Origin: Antitrichia curtipendula
Lineage: Eukaryota; Streptophyta; Bryopsida; Hypnales; Leucodontaceae
DNA: 64,000 nt
Assembly: GCA_951230915.1 (NCBI GenBank)
Contig: OX579635.1
Location: 17,050,001-17,114,000, forward strand
Direction: 5' to 3'
A model generated the notes under the pieces. That model did no database searches. It saw only the letters and a list, made by a program, of their open reading frames with translations, and was not told the origin of the DNA. Each line of letters starts with the position of its first letter. Position 1 is the stretch's first letter. Below are positions 10,412 through 21,513 of this stretch, one piece after another. Made by a program: the position numbers and the translations under genes.

Positions 10412-10585
10412 TGGACTTGGTCGGCTGGTTAAGAGCGTCGGTGGTTAACCGACCGGTCCGGGTTTCGAATCTTGTCGGGCTCGTCAACTGGTCCGGATAA
10501 CCCGCGGCTTGGCACCGCTAGTGAGGGAGGAATGTACGGCCGACCCGCCCCCCTACCCCTGAGCTACAGTGACAAGATGCAGGCA
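10412..10585. repeat. tRNA-like repeat (SINE-like or tRNA pseudogene)
   Basis: On the plus strand, GGCTGGTTAAGAGC (10423-10436) resembles a pol III A box. A stem TCGG with loop TGGTTAA and CCGA follows (a GTT anticodon-like loop), then GGGTTTCGAAT (10460-10470) resembling a B box. On the minus strand, the complement of CTACCCCTGAGCTACAG (10553-10569) resembles another A box, GTAGCTCAGGGGTAG. The acceptor stem does not close, so this is not a functional tRNA. A tRNA-derived SINE or relict is likely. Confidence 0.45.
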
Positions 10586-11063
10586 CCCCAAGATCGTTAA
10601 TAGGCTCCCGCATTGACCCCCAAACCGTGGTTCTCACCACGACCCCACCTTTTACTTGTTCATTCAACTTTTTAATCAACTAACCGCTTATTCAAATTCA
10701 ATCAAATCTAAATAAACACGCATTTTTACATGATGTAGTGTTTTGCACCACGACAACGCTCTCCTCCATGCTTGAAGTTTGTATACAGCATTGATCGCCC
10801 TACATGGTACCTGTAGAACCGCACCACACATGTTAGAGCAACCTTTAATTCAAGCAAGGCAACAGCTTCAAACATCCAAAACCGCAGCAACACAAGGCCA
10901 TGGCACTGACAACAAAGCAGTGGAAACAGAAGCAGACCGTGAACCAAAAATGGCAACAAAGCAGTGGCGATATAGTAATGGCAAATATAGCAATGGCAAC
11001 ATGGTACAACGTACCTAAAGATTAAGGTGTGCTGTGAGATAGTGCACCTAACAATATCCTTAC

Positions 11064-11541
11064 CGAATACGATTTTTTGATGCCAACCTGGATCCATAAG
11101 GCTCGTGAACAGCTCTTCGGAGGGATTGTTGAGAACATAGAGGGTGGATGTTTGTCTCATCATGTTTCCATCTGGGGCAAACAGATCAACAAAAACGTGC
11201 AGAGGAACGAACCACTGCAAATGTCCCATGCGGCTCCCAGTAGTGGCTTTGGTTACAGATTGGAAATCTGCTCAGAACTTGGCTCTGAAAGCTTCACTAG
11301 TATGCATGTCCGGGAGGGACCAGTCTGGATCATCGAATGTTGGCAACGGCAGCGACTCAGTTGATCCGTAGAGAACCCCCGGGGTAGGTGGAACATACAC
11401 TAGGTTAGAAAAGAAGATAAAATTCTCAAGTAGCTCGGTGTAGGAACGTCCATTGCGTCCGGCCTCCCCAACATCGTTGTGGACAACAACAATGACTCCA
11501 AGTATAGAATTTGGATCCACCCAATCCTCAAAAAAGGATTG
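11064..11541 (-). pseudogene. Middle exon of an unrecognised minus-strand gene, with in-frame TGA
   Basis: One frame runs from an acceptor near 11541 to a consensus donor GTAAGG (11058-11063), broken only by TGA at 11272-11274. Sequence on both sides reads as one protein with Pro-rich and aromatic segments, and the stop stands where Arg (CGA) or Trp (TGG) would give a continuous frame. The upstream exon (11742-12017) has a donor at 11741, but the simplest junction is out of phase. The family is not recognised. Confidence 0.4.
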
Positions 11542-11741
11542 GTACAGAACTGTTTCCAACAAGAAATACACCACACAAAATTAATAACCAAAAAAAAGCT
11601 ATTACTACACCATTGGCAACAAACTGGAACTCATTCAGAGTGGAAGCGAAGATGCAGTGGAACATTACAGTTGCATGGAACTTGGTCATGGCAAATTTCG
11701 GGATCCAGCAGCACTTGATGCCGGTGATATGCGTGCCTCAC

Positions 11742-12017
11742 CAACACTGCCTCTAGCTCTGGTTTGTTGGAAATGGGCTTGCGGCCATCAACTTTGAACC
11801 TGAAATCGACAATTTGCGCTTTGTAAGATCCTCGCATGCTGTCCCCTCCATGCCGGTGAGCTTCTCGCACCCAAGTTCCTCTAAACCCCGAATTCAACCT
11901 TAGCCATGAGAGTCTCTCATATCTTGTAGGAATCCACTCCCCTTGATCATTGTGCGTGTTGTGGAGAGTCACTGCCGCAACTTCTGAATGAGGTCTATGA
12001 CTTTCCATAGTCTTCAC
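11742..12017 (-). CDS. First recognised exon of an unrecognised minus-strand gene
   Basis: The exon starts at ATG 12017 and runs 92 codons to a donor GTGAGG (11736-11741). It contains a Trp/Arg-rich region and a DFRFKVDGRKPI stretch. A small tandem pattern of TTCCACACTCC words lies upstream at 12085-12145. No domain is recognised. Confidence 0.4.
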
Positions 12018-12559
12018 ACCTTCCCTAACCGCTCACACAATCCAACCCAAAGTTCGTATACAAGCAATTGCCACTGATCAACTATTTCCACACTCCGACA
12101 CTCTGATTCCACACTCCGTTTCCACACTCCAACACTACCGTGAACTACCTGTTTCCACCGCCAATACAAATTTCACATTGATCATACTATTGTGTTAGTT
12201 GACAGTAATTTGCACCACTTGTTAGAGTGTGTGCCAATTTCATTCTAGCTAGATTTGTTTGAATTTGAAATTCCCACAAAATTTGTCAAGCCATCACATC
12301 AAAGACTTTCACCGGGCAGCTCCACTACCTGTCATGTTGCGCAACAAGTCCTGCATCAGTACACCCATCGCCAAACCCTTTATAATGTTAATGGAGGACA
12401 TGGTACGTTGGGTACAAGGGTTATTTTATAATACCCAACACCCTGGTCCGATTGGAGGGACCCGTGACAAATCTGATGTCACGGCCTTATATTCCACGTT
12501 GGCAACGTGCCCCATGGCATTTATCGGGATTTTTCGAGGCCGATATTAGAAATGCAAGT

Positions 12560-12865
12560 TGGGCATCTGAAGACCCCAGTTTTGCTCTAATGACCTTTTC
12601 TGAATTTTATCCATAACTTTTAGATAAAGGCTCTAAACCTCAAACCGATTTTCAGAAATAAAATTATCTTAATTTCCCAACTTTTTTTAGTTCAATTTTT
12701 TTTTTTAAGTTATTCTTCTATGCCTATATGACGTCTAAAATTCAACTTTGAGCACAATTCTTATTTTAACTTAACTATGAGCGGTTGAGCTCCTATTAAG
12801 CCTAATTTACATATCGCACATGAATTGTGTTAAGTACTACTATCCAACTTGTATAAAGTGTTTTC
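12560..12865. repeat. Single arm of the foldback repeat family
   Basis: This is similar along its length to each arm of the large inverted repeats at 41.96-42.49 and 50.20-50.80 kb, sharing CCATAACTTTTA, GAGCTCCTATTAAGCC and GTATAAAGTG words. Only one arm is present here. No coding potential is seen. Confidence 0.6.
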
Positions 12866-13848
12866 TTCTCATCTTTAATCTCACAAAATGTCCATGAAGT
12901 ATGTAATTCACATTGTCATAAAAACAAAAAAATCGATGGTAGATGATCATTGTAATATTTGGAGTAAGCTAAATTACTAGACTTCATATTTATGCTTGTT
13001 TATCCACAACTTATTTAGTGTGCAAGGTGCATTTGAGTTTAAATTGTTTAAAAATTAGGATTATTGAGGTGAATTAGAATACTTTAACTTTGATTATTAA
13101 ACACTTCTATTTGGATTTCAAACCAGTGACAGTCATCTGACAGTTTGAGGAAAGGTGAACAGGTGTAGGGGGAAACAATTCCTAGGCCAAAAAAGAACTA
13201 AACTTTGGGTCCTCAAAGGACTTTGGAGCGGCCTTCTAGAGGCCTCAAATTTTCTCTAATAGTTGGGACGGTTTCAAGAAAAAACATTTTCTTCTAACTT
13301 CAAGTCTTATTATCTTGCAATTTGTGAAGTCAAAATTCTTGAATTTTTTTCCACATTCCAAATGTCCATCTCTAACTTTTTACCATTCAGATTTTAAATT
13401 AAAAAATTACCTCATTGCACAAAAAATCACCAAAAAATGACTAGTGTCTTGCCAATTCATCAAATGTCTTTGCATTTCAAGGGGGTTTAGAGTAAGCTAA
13501 ACTACTAGACTCCATATTTGCTTCTAAAATTTTTCATAAATGAACCTACAATTATATTCTTTAAAATGGTCAAATTCCTCATTTTTATGTGGAACAAAAA
13601 ATTTATTCCAAAAGGACCAAAGTCTGCTCACCCTATTTTGCATGGATGAAAAAAAGTTTTTTTTCTCACTTCAAACATTACAATCTTCCAATCATGTGGT
13701 CAAACAGGCTGAATTTTTTTCAACGTTTTGAAAAAAATACTTTACTTCACTTTTGTACTATTGAATTTTTTTTTAAGTTTCAATTTTCATTTTTGAATAA
13801 TATACCAAGAAAACGTAGTTTTGACAATGTCTCCCTAAAAACAACTAT
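12866..13848. other. AT-rich stretch without genes
   Basis: No gene is supported. A short GCGGCCTTCTAGAGGCC word near 13228 recurs as a dispersed repeat (43130, 51095, and inverted near 49855). Confidence 0.4.
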
Positions 13849-13980
13849 CACTAGTAGAAAACAAGCTATCAATAACTATCCTAAATGACTGAAAATTGTC
13901 CACAATGACTGTAAATGAGTAATTGTGGATAGTTTTTAGTCATTTAGGACAGTCATTGATATCTTGTTTTTCTACTAGTG
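13849..13980. mobile_element. 132-bp hairpin miniature element with CACTA-like ends
   Basis: It begins CACTAGTAGAAAA and ends with the complement TTTTTCTACTAGTG. The whole element folds into one hairpin with arms of about 58 nt and a loop of about 14 nt, with a few mismatches. CACTA ends suggest mobilisation by En/Spm-type transposases. The flanking trinucleotides TAT and TCT do not match perfectly, so the target duplication is unproved. Confidence 0.65.
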
Positions 13981-15211
13981 TCTGTCCTTTAGGGGCTAGT
14001 GCCACATACTCATATGCACTATAGTACATGTAAGTTAGGAGGTCCATAAATTGCCCAAGTTCTAAATGCATCCCCTATCTAGGAATGAGTGACAAGTTCC
14101 TTGTAATATCTATTATTGTCGTTGATGAGGTCAATAGGCTTTAGGGTCATTGCAAGAAATAACTATCCTATTTTTCGTCTCAAATAGAGTGATGCTGTTA
14201 TTATCCGCTATAACTTTTGAAATACAAGTCCAATAAACATTAAATTTTTATTAGAGATTTCTAACTTAATGGTAATCAGATCCCTTATTTTTTTTAAATT
14301 AAAAAAAATCATTTATATTTAAAATTCAATATTTTTAATTTGTCACATTGCAAGGCTTAGTGTTTTTTACTATGTTTGTTGTATCCAAATTGAATGATAT
14401 AGAGTTGAAATTTTAGTGGTCTATTTTCACACTAGGTAGACATATACCTACCAAGGGGAATTTTAAAATACATTATTTTATGTCCTCTAAGTCCATACAA
14501 AGAGGACTCCCTTGCATTAGCACTTTTGAACATTGAAGATGGTGTCAACTTCATTTTTTTGATGAAATTTAATTACTATCGAGTTCTTACAAATGGTCAA
14601 TCTTTTTTTTTTTGTTCATGATTTTTTATTTTTTTATTAATTTATAATTCATTGTTCCTATTTTTTTGTGACAATTTGTCTTTTTTTCTTCCCATAGTAT
14701 TGTTTTAGTACTTTTAGCTATAAATTTTACAATCAATAACTGAGATTGTTGCATTATGTAGTACTCACAATACTCATAATATTTCGGGGCTAAAATGTAG
14801 ATTTTGCTAAAATGCTATAGAAAATGGAGGGGGGATGGGGTCTGCAATGACTCTTTAAGGGATTGTTTATAAACCTCCTACCGTAGGCCCACCAAGTGGT
14901 CAAAGGTTTAAATATGATTGACAAATTGGTTTTAGCTAATGTGGGCCTGCACCAACTAGCTTACAACAGCTAATTAATTAGCATTAACTATACTACTAGC
15001 CCTTAGAGTTAGAGTTATAGTGAACTAAGAACTCTTAGTTAATCCTTAAAGAACCATGGAGCCCCAAAGTGGCACTTGGATGATTTCAAGTGAATAATAC
15101 ACATGAAGAAGTACATTTTTTATCCAATTTTTTTGAGTACTTTGTACTTGCACTAGAGGTTGGTCAAAATTCAACTAGTATGACAGGGAACTTATCAATT
15201 GTCCCCAGAAC
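13981..15211. other. AT-rich stretch without genes
   Basis: It contains a GTCCTTTAGGGGCTAG word (13983) resembling the ends of the TTAACCCCTAAAGG repeat family and poly-T runs. No gene is supported. Confidence 0.35.
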
Positions 15212-15213
15212 TA

Positions 15214-15499
15214 AGGTAGGGGTTTGTAAAAGCGACCTCTAACATGGAGGTATATTTTACTTTCTTCAATGTACCAACGTTGTACATTTCAGGAGGGGGT
15301 CACTTTTAGAAACCACTGTATTTCAACTTCAAAAATTTGTAACTAATTCCACAAAGGTCCAAAAAATATGAAATGACTTGAACTAGATGCCAATTCCATT
15401 TTTCTTCCTAGTAAAATTTACTGAAAATTGTTTTAAGGAGTTGAGCTTCCCTGAAAATGCAATTAGCTCTTAAAGAATTACTTTAACAGCCTCCTACCT
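15214..15499. mobile_element. AGGTAG-TIR miniature element, copy 1 (286 bp)
   Basis: The ends are AGGTAGGGG and its inverse CCTACCT, with TA at both flanks (15212-13, 15500-01). Its right half is similar to the other copies at 15729-16725, 21103-21511 and 33962-34371. Non-coding. Confidence 0.65.
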
Positions 15500-15728
15500 T
15501 AGTTCGATCAAATGCACAAGTTTGCAGCAGAGGTCTCAGTTGCAATATAAACAAATAAACTTGCACGAACTGATAAATTGAAAGTGCAAAGTAGGCAAAA
15601 CAAAATATACCTTTGCACTTGTCTTGACCTTACTTAGAATATGTGCAAAAGATTCCTCAGTGACAAACTATCCTTCATATATACATGGCAAAGACAGTCT
15701 TAAGAGTTGCGACAAAAATTAACTGCTA

Positions 15729-16725
15729 AGGTAGATGGCTGAAAAAGAGACCCTCTTCTCCAAACAGTCTTGTAGGGAGCTCTGAAATGGAGAGTATATG
15801 GTTTTGAAATGGATTGCCAACCTCTCTTAGTGCATGGTGTTGCATAATTAAGGGTTGTCAATGGATGGAATAAGAGCTAGGGAGGGTTCATTCAAAGCCA
15901 AGGTGAGTCCACTTAAGTTTTTTAAATGGAAATTGATTGTCTAGTTGCCTTCTTATAAATGTTAAAAGAATGTAGGATCCGTTTAAGTTTAGTAAGGGTT
16001 GCATTTAGGAACAGTGTATAAGGTAAACCAACCCATTACGGTCATATGACCCATAGTGGACATTTTATGACCCCATGATGGTTTTTTAGACCACAATCAA
16101 TATCTAACCTGACACATGTGGAGTGATTAGTGACCTCATTAGGAACACCCAATTTTTCAGTGTAAATCATTGTAGGAAGTGATTTTTTATGGCATTCCAC
16201 AATAGAGATTATTGTGACTACTTTAGGTGATTAAGATGAGCATATTGGATACACTTTTTGTTGGATATGGGGTAGCTTGTAGACTGTGTTGGGAAGATCA
16301 CTTCAAAAATACATAACTAATTCACACTTTGTCTGAAAAATAAATTTTCAATTGCTCTCACTATTTCTCACACTTATCTTTGAGTGAGAAATATTTTGAA
16401 AATTTTCAGCAATGGCATGAGGGCAGATTCGAAATTCTGGCCACAATGGGCTGATTTACTTTATTGCTTTCTGAATGCCACAGTATTTCTATTTGGCCAA
16501 GCCATATCTTTTTTTAGACTGCACATGAGTGAGTTTTCACAAATGGGTGTCTATGGCAAAATTCTTTAGAAATTCATAAGTAATTCATAAATGCTCCGAA
16601 AAATATGAAACCACTTGTGTTAGATTCCGCATCAATTTTTCTTCAAGTGAAAAATAAAGGAAAATATTTTGGGGCATTTGAAAATCCATCAAAAAGGCCA
16701 ACAGCCCTTTCTGAGTCACCTACCT
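15729..16725. mobile_element. AGGTAG-TIR element, copy 2 (997 bp, longest)
   Basis: The ends are AGGTAG...CTACCT with TA on both sides (15727-28, 16726-27). The last 170 bp match the 3' end of the 21.1 kb copy. It is more than twice the length of the others, with no ORF, so it may contain extra inserted sequence. Confidence 0.55.
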
Positions 16726-16918
16726 TATTTCAAGCCATCAATATTCAAATCCATAGATAGGGGCACCCACTTCATGTATATTTGTTTATGAGATTAACCA
16801 AGAAGATGCGAGAAGGACCAAAACTGGTATATGGAAAAGGCATGCTTGGTGTCTAAATACAAGTTGAACTATTGTTTTGGAGCAAAAAGCACAGACATGA
16901 TCCAATTAGAAGGCAATT

Positions 16919-17066
16919 GGTGGAATTTTTTTGTTAAAATGGTAGTATTCCATACACAGTTTTCCCAATCATTACAAGGAGAAGTATAGATTTCAAACCG
17001 CACGATCTAAACATGAAAGTGCCAAGTTTGTGGAATACCACAATTCTAACGAAATACCAATTGTTC
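16919..17066. mobile_element. TGGGGAATTT-TIR miniature element, short degraded copy
   Basis: The ends GTTAAAATGGTAGTATTCC and GGAATACCACAATTCTAACG are inverted. ATTG occurs at both flanks. It is related to the copies at 44.2 and 45.4 kb. Confidence 0.5.
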
Positions 17067-17406
17067 TCAAAGAATTTGTAAGATTTCTAATAAAGCATCC
17101 TTCTGATGAGCCTTAAATTTGGTTTCTGAGCGAACTGGACAGTCATAACTTAGCATGCATTCTATGTTGACTCCATTCTCATTCAAAGTTTTCCAATACA
17201 CATCCATGATTTTGAACCCACTTTTGATGTAAGGTAGAACTACACATTACCAACCACAACCCTATTAGCAATTAATAGAGTTACTAAAATTCAAGAGAGT
17301 TTGGGACTAATTTTCAAACATGAGTTCTTGATTTTCTACCATCAATTCCCCCATTCTTTTCATGGCACATTTGCTTGGTTGGAAGTGCCAAAGTGAACAA
17401 GAAGTA

Positions 17407-17855
17407 CACTAAAGATGATATTTAGTGTCTTGTACACTAAATACGAAGGCATACACTAAAAGCCAATTACCCTATGAAAGTAAGTAACATTAAATGTCAA
17501 TTCAAACACTAAATGTGAACCAGAGTTGTCATATCAGACGGAATATCACTGTTCACAAACAGAATCGGACCGATTAGGGCTAGGCGTCTGCAAACTTCAG
17601 AGCCTTGTAACTTTTGCAAAAATTCTTCAAATAAGGAAAATGAGATGTTTTTCGGCATCTACAAAAACTGTAGATGCCGAAAAACATCTCATTTTCCTGA
17701 TTTGAAGAATTTTTGCAAAAGTTACAAGGCTCTGAAGTTTGCAGCCGGCACATTCAAGTCTAACACTAATTGTGGACAAGTTCAGATTTAGTGTTGTAGC
17801 TAGTAGGGGGGTAAAAACACTAAATGTCACTCAACACTAAATATCATCTTTAGTG
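17407..17855. mobile_element. 449-bp element with CACTAAAG inverted ends and a near-perfect central hairpin
   Basis: The termini CACTAAAGATGATATTTAG (17407) and CTAAATATCATCTTTAGTG (to 17855) are exact inverse complements, with TA on both sides (17405-06, 17856-57). Several CACTAAA words lie sub-terminally, as in CACTA-type elements. The centre, 17588-17744, is a hairpin with 76-nt arms and a single mismatch around a 5-nt loop. Confidence 0.75.
17588..17744. repeat. Hairpin, 76-nt arms, one mismatch
   Basis: The arms 17588-17663 and 17669-17744 are inverse complements at 75 of 76 positions, with loop AAAAC. This could be transcribed into a dicer substrate. It lies inside the 17407-17855 element. 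Confidence 0.9.
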
Positions 17856-17862
17856 TAGTCTC

Positions 17863-20773
17863 TTAATCCCTGAAGGACTAGCATGCATTTTTTCGTAGTA
17901 TAGAAACTCGTATAGAAATTTTGGGCTGGTACCTATGATTGGAGATTTGCATATTGTAAACAATCTATTAGGATTTCTTTTTGTTAATTTTGGTGGTTGT
18001 TTTGTGTGATTTTGTGTTGTTTTGATTATGTTTTTCTTGTATTGAGTTCCAAATTGGTGTTTTTGTATGTTTATTAACCAATTTGAGGGGTCATGTTTTT
18101 TTGTTCAATTCAAAGTTGGAAGCAGTCAAGAATGAGCTGTTGAGGTGATGACGTGTTATAGCAGCTCATTAGAAGTTGAATCTAGATTGGAAGTGCAGGT
18201 TGGTTAATTCCTAGTTGGAATTGTCAGTGGCCCAACCGTCTTGGGTGTCGTTGTTGATGTTCCAATGTGGATTGTGTTTAGTTGTCAGCAGTTAGGGTTG
18301 TTGTTTGTTTCTAGTTGTATGTTTGTATGCAGTAAGGTGCCAATTGTGGATTTTGTATTTGTGTTTTGAGTGGCAGTTGTTGGTTGCAATTATTTTCGGA
18401 GTTCCAATTTGGTAGTTTCGATGCGGTTAAGCATGTTGTCATTTCCAAGTTGATAATTGTTTTTTGTGTGCCTTTTAGTCTAGGATTTGTTGTTTTTATG
18501 TTTTACCCACTGTCAAAGAGAGTCTAGTGCGAGTCCCAGTCTGGTTGGCTGTGTATTTGTTTTCCAATTTGGTGTGTGCGTGTGTGTGTGTTTATTGCAT
18601 GTGTTGTAGAGGAGAGTCCTAATCGGTCCATGCAGTTTTGGGTGATTGAGTGTGTCTATGTTCTGTGATTTGGAGTGTGTGTCCGAATTGGCTGAGCAAG
18701 TGGTTGCAGCGGGTGTTGCGAAGGTCCGATTTGGAGTATACGGAGTGGTAGAGCAGAAGGTTAAGTTCCAAATCGACGTGAATGAGGAGAAGCATTGTGG
18801 AAATGGCTGCTTATAGAGATTGATTAAGTCCTATTTGGATTTGTGCATAATGATGCTAGTCTATTGGGATGATGTGATGATGTTATAATAAAGATTTAAA
18901 AGGGTGTGGAATTCATTGGAAGTAGAAAATTTACTGTCCAATTGGAATGGAGTGATAGTTATAGAGAAGCTAATTGGAGCAAGTCAATTAGCGAAACAAT
19001 ATTTTTGTAAACGGTGATATGTCACCAATTTGGCTTAATAAAGTTTGGACTAAAACAAATTGGTGTATGATGTGGTGAGATGGCAATTTGGAGTTGTATG
19101 TATGTTGAATGTGTATGCTTCCAATTTGGTAAATAGAAGAGTGGTGTTGATATTGCCAAGTCGAAGTATGGCAAGTCTATAGGTTAAACCAAATTGGAAA
19201 GTTCATGACTGAATGCATGAGTTTAATGAACGTTTTAAATTGGTTTAAAAGTTTGTTCATGATTGGGTGTTAATTCCTAATCGGGAATAGAGCAGTATTC
19301 AATCTACCGAATGAGAATGAATTTCCAGAGGAAATATGGGAAAGTTTAGGAAATCCAATTAGGAAATCAGCATGTGTTATGGTCGAGAAGTATGAGAGAA
19401 AAGAGAATTATTCCAAGTTGGATAAAAAAAAGAGCAAGATCTACAATTGCTATAGTTGGTGGAGCTGAGTTGGAAAATTAAAGATGATAGACCAAGTTGG
19501 TGGATTTGACGATTTCCGAAGTAGGAGACAAGATCAACAAAGTGACCAATCCAAGTGGGAAACTCAAGGGGTTGCTATTCGTATCTATAGCAAGCCAAGT
19601 TGGGTGTTCAAAACTGGAGTTGTGCCTGTCAAGTCTAATTTGGGAGAAAGATAAAAGATCCAAGTGTTGAAGATTTTAAAGAAGACCAATTTGGGTGATA
19701 CTTAACCTTGATGGTTATTAAGAATGGAGTGTCAATGAATTTAGTAATTAATTGTGTAATTGTGAGGAATTTTATTAATACTAGTTGGAAGTATGTCTTT
19801 CTTGGTGTTTTATTCCTTAGTTAGTTGTTCTTTGGTTGTTGTAGAAGTAATCCTATTTAATTAGCCTCCCTAGGAACAAACTTTACTATTGGTTTAGATA
19901 TTTTTGAATAGGGTCTAAACCTATCTACACATATTATTGGCTAAAATTTCAAAAGAAGTTGTGCGCAAAGAATATTTGTCATATGCACAAAATTTCAAGA
20001 CATTTAGAATACAACTCAAAAGTTGTGGCCTAATATTTTATGTTTTTTTCTAGCCAGGCACTCCGGGCACATCAGGAAAAAACACTTTTTTCAAAAATAA
20101 AAATTTGAAATTAATTTTCTAGAGTTATTTATACGTGGAAAGCTTTTAATATTTCCATTTTGACCAATGAGTCAAAAGTTATGAGGAATTTTAGTTTGTG
20201 GATAGTTATAGATTTTCTACTCTAAAATAAACTTTGAATTCCTTTATCTTACTCAATTTTCAATATTTTGGGAAAAACATAAAATCATAGGATGTAGATT
20301 GTTTATTACAACATTGCAACCATTGGGATTGGCATTTTTCAATTCCATAACCAGATTCTTAACAATTTTGTATTTGTAATCATTCTCTACTACTTTCTAC
20401 TTACTATTTTTTTCTATATGTTGTGCAATTCCAAATGATGTAAAATTTTTTAAGCATGTAGCCAACTTGTCTAAGAAAAAGAATCCAAAGAAGCACCAAC
20501 ATTTTGGACATTTATTCATAAAAAAGTGAGCTTGCGAAGTGCAACTGCCCTGTTTTTTGCAAGGCCAAAAAAATGATTTGAGTGAATTTGAATGCTTATA
20601 TCTTGCAATCCACATGGTGGAAATTTCCACATGTTCTCAAGTCAGTATACTACAAGATCCTAGGGTTACATGTGTCAAAAACAATGTTTTTTTCAAAAAT
20701 TTGGTACTTGTACTAAAAATGTCTGTTCTTGAGCGTTTTCAGTGAAAACATAGTCATGGAACTTTAGGGGTGA
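17863..20773. mobile_element. TTAACCCCTAAAGG repeat family, copy with nested solo LTR
   Basis: The left end TTAATCCCTGAAGGAC and right end ACTTTAGGGGTGA match the inverted ends of this family (compare 37004-37926 and 63788 onward). The body is colinear with those copies once 17955-19929 is removed. Non-coding. Confidence 0.65.
17955..19929. mobile_element. Solo LTR, 1,975 bp, T/G-rich, with repeated CCAAWTTGG words
   Basis: It begins TGTAAACA, ends TCTACA (TG...CA ends with TGTA/TACA inversion), and is flanked by a perfect 5-bp direct repeat CATAT (17950-17954, 19930-19934). Removing it restores alignment with the uninterrupted relatives at 37.0 and 63.8 kb. No internal copy of the ends was seen, so it is a solo LTR rather than a full element. 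The word CCAATTTGG/CCAAGTTGG and near variants recurs about thirty times. Confidence 0.75.
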
Positions 20774-21102
20774 AATGAGCGGTTTTGAAATAGTCTATAC
20801 ATTAGACATGGGTTCAAACCAAATTTTGCCTTCTAAAATTCATAGTAATTTCAGTTCAAGCAATAAAATTTTGGCAATCCCCTTCATTTCTATCTCTGCA
20901 CTTGTGAAAATATTATCTTTGCCTTATTGCACTCTAGATCATGTCCACAATTACTTATTTGGTCGATTATGGGTGGTTCTACCTTAATCCAAAAGGACTT
21001 GAAAGACTGAGTATCAATGCTTAGCTTTAGAACATTTGGATCTAAGGGCTCAACTTCTTTACAACCCAGAATTGCAAAGAATATCTCAAAGGAAAGCTGG
21101 TA
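20774..21102. repeat. Dispersed GGTGGTTCTACC repeat, copy 1
   Basis: Sequence 20798-20985 is similar to 23135-23350, 23745-23965 and part of 29685-29880. They share a GACATGGGTT word, AAAATTCATAGTAATTTCA and an end like GTCGATTATGGGTGGTTCTAC. No coding is supported. Confidence 0.5.
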
Positions 21103-21511
21103 AGGTAGTGCGCTTTAAAAGCGCCCATCTTCTTGAAACCGACCCTATTTTTAGGTGAAGAATGGACATGGGGTGATCCTTAAATGGACCAGTTTAGCAA
21201 TTGAATGCATTGAGGAAAAATTATTTTTCTATTGCAAGAGCCAATCATTGTCTTTGATTTCTGCACATCTCTTTACAAGTTGCAAGTGGACAGATTTTGG
21301 AAGACCTATGGCCACAAATAGGTGCCTATGTCCTGAATCTTTGAAAATTCATAAGTAATTCAAAAATGCTTGGAAAAATACAAACCACTTGTGTTAGGTA
21401 CCACATCTATTTTTCTTTCTCTGAAAAATGATCTAAAAATGTTTTTGTCCACAAAAGCCAGTGAAAAAGGCAGACCAGCCCTTAAATGGTCGCTTTAAGA
21501 GCATACTACCT
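21103..21511. mobile_element. AGGTAG-TIR miniature element, copy 3 (409 bp)
   Basis: The ends AGGTAGTGCGCTTTAAAAGC and its inverse GCTTTAAGAGCATACTACCT are flanked by TA (21101-02, 21512-13). A full-length inverted relative lies at 33962-34371. A 67-codon open stretch is shared but shows no protein features. Confidence 0.8.
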
Positions 21512-21513
21512 TA

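Noticed and set aside
10412..10490. Functional tRNA-Asn gene
   Set aside because: The anticodon-like loop is present but the acceptor stem does not close and the B box is imperfect.
17588..17744. Named miRNA precursor
   Set aside because: No known mature miRNA sequence was recognised in the arms; kept only as a hairpin.
21155..21358. 67-codon frame conserved in two copies (also 34116-34319)
   Set aside because: The frame is shared because the whole miniature element is duplicated; there are no protein features and other copies lack it.
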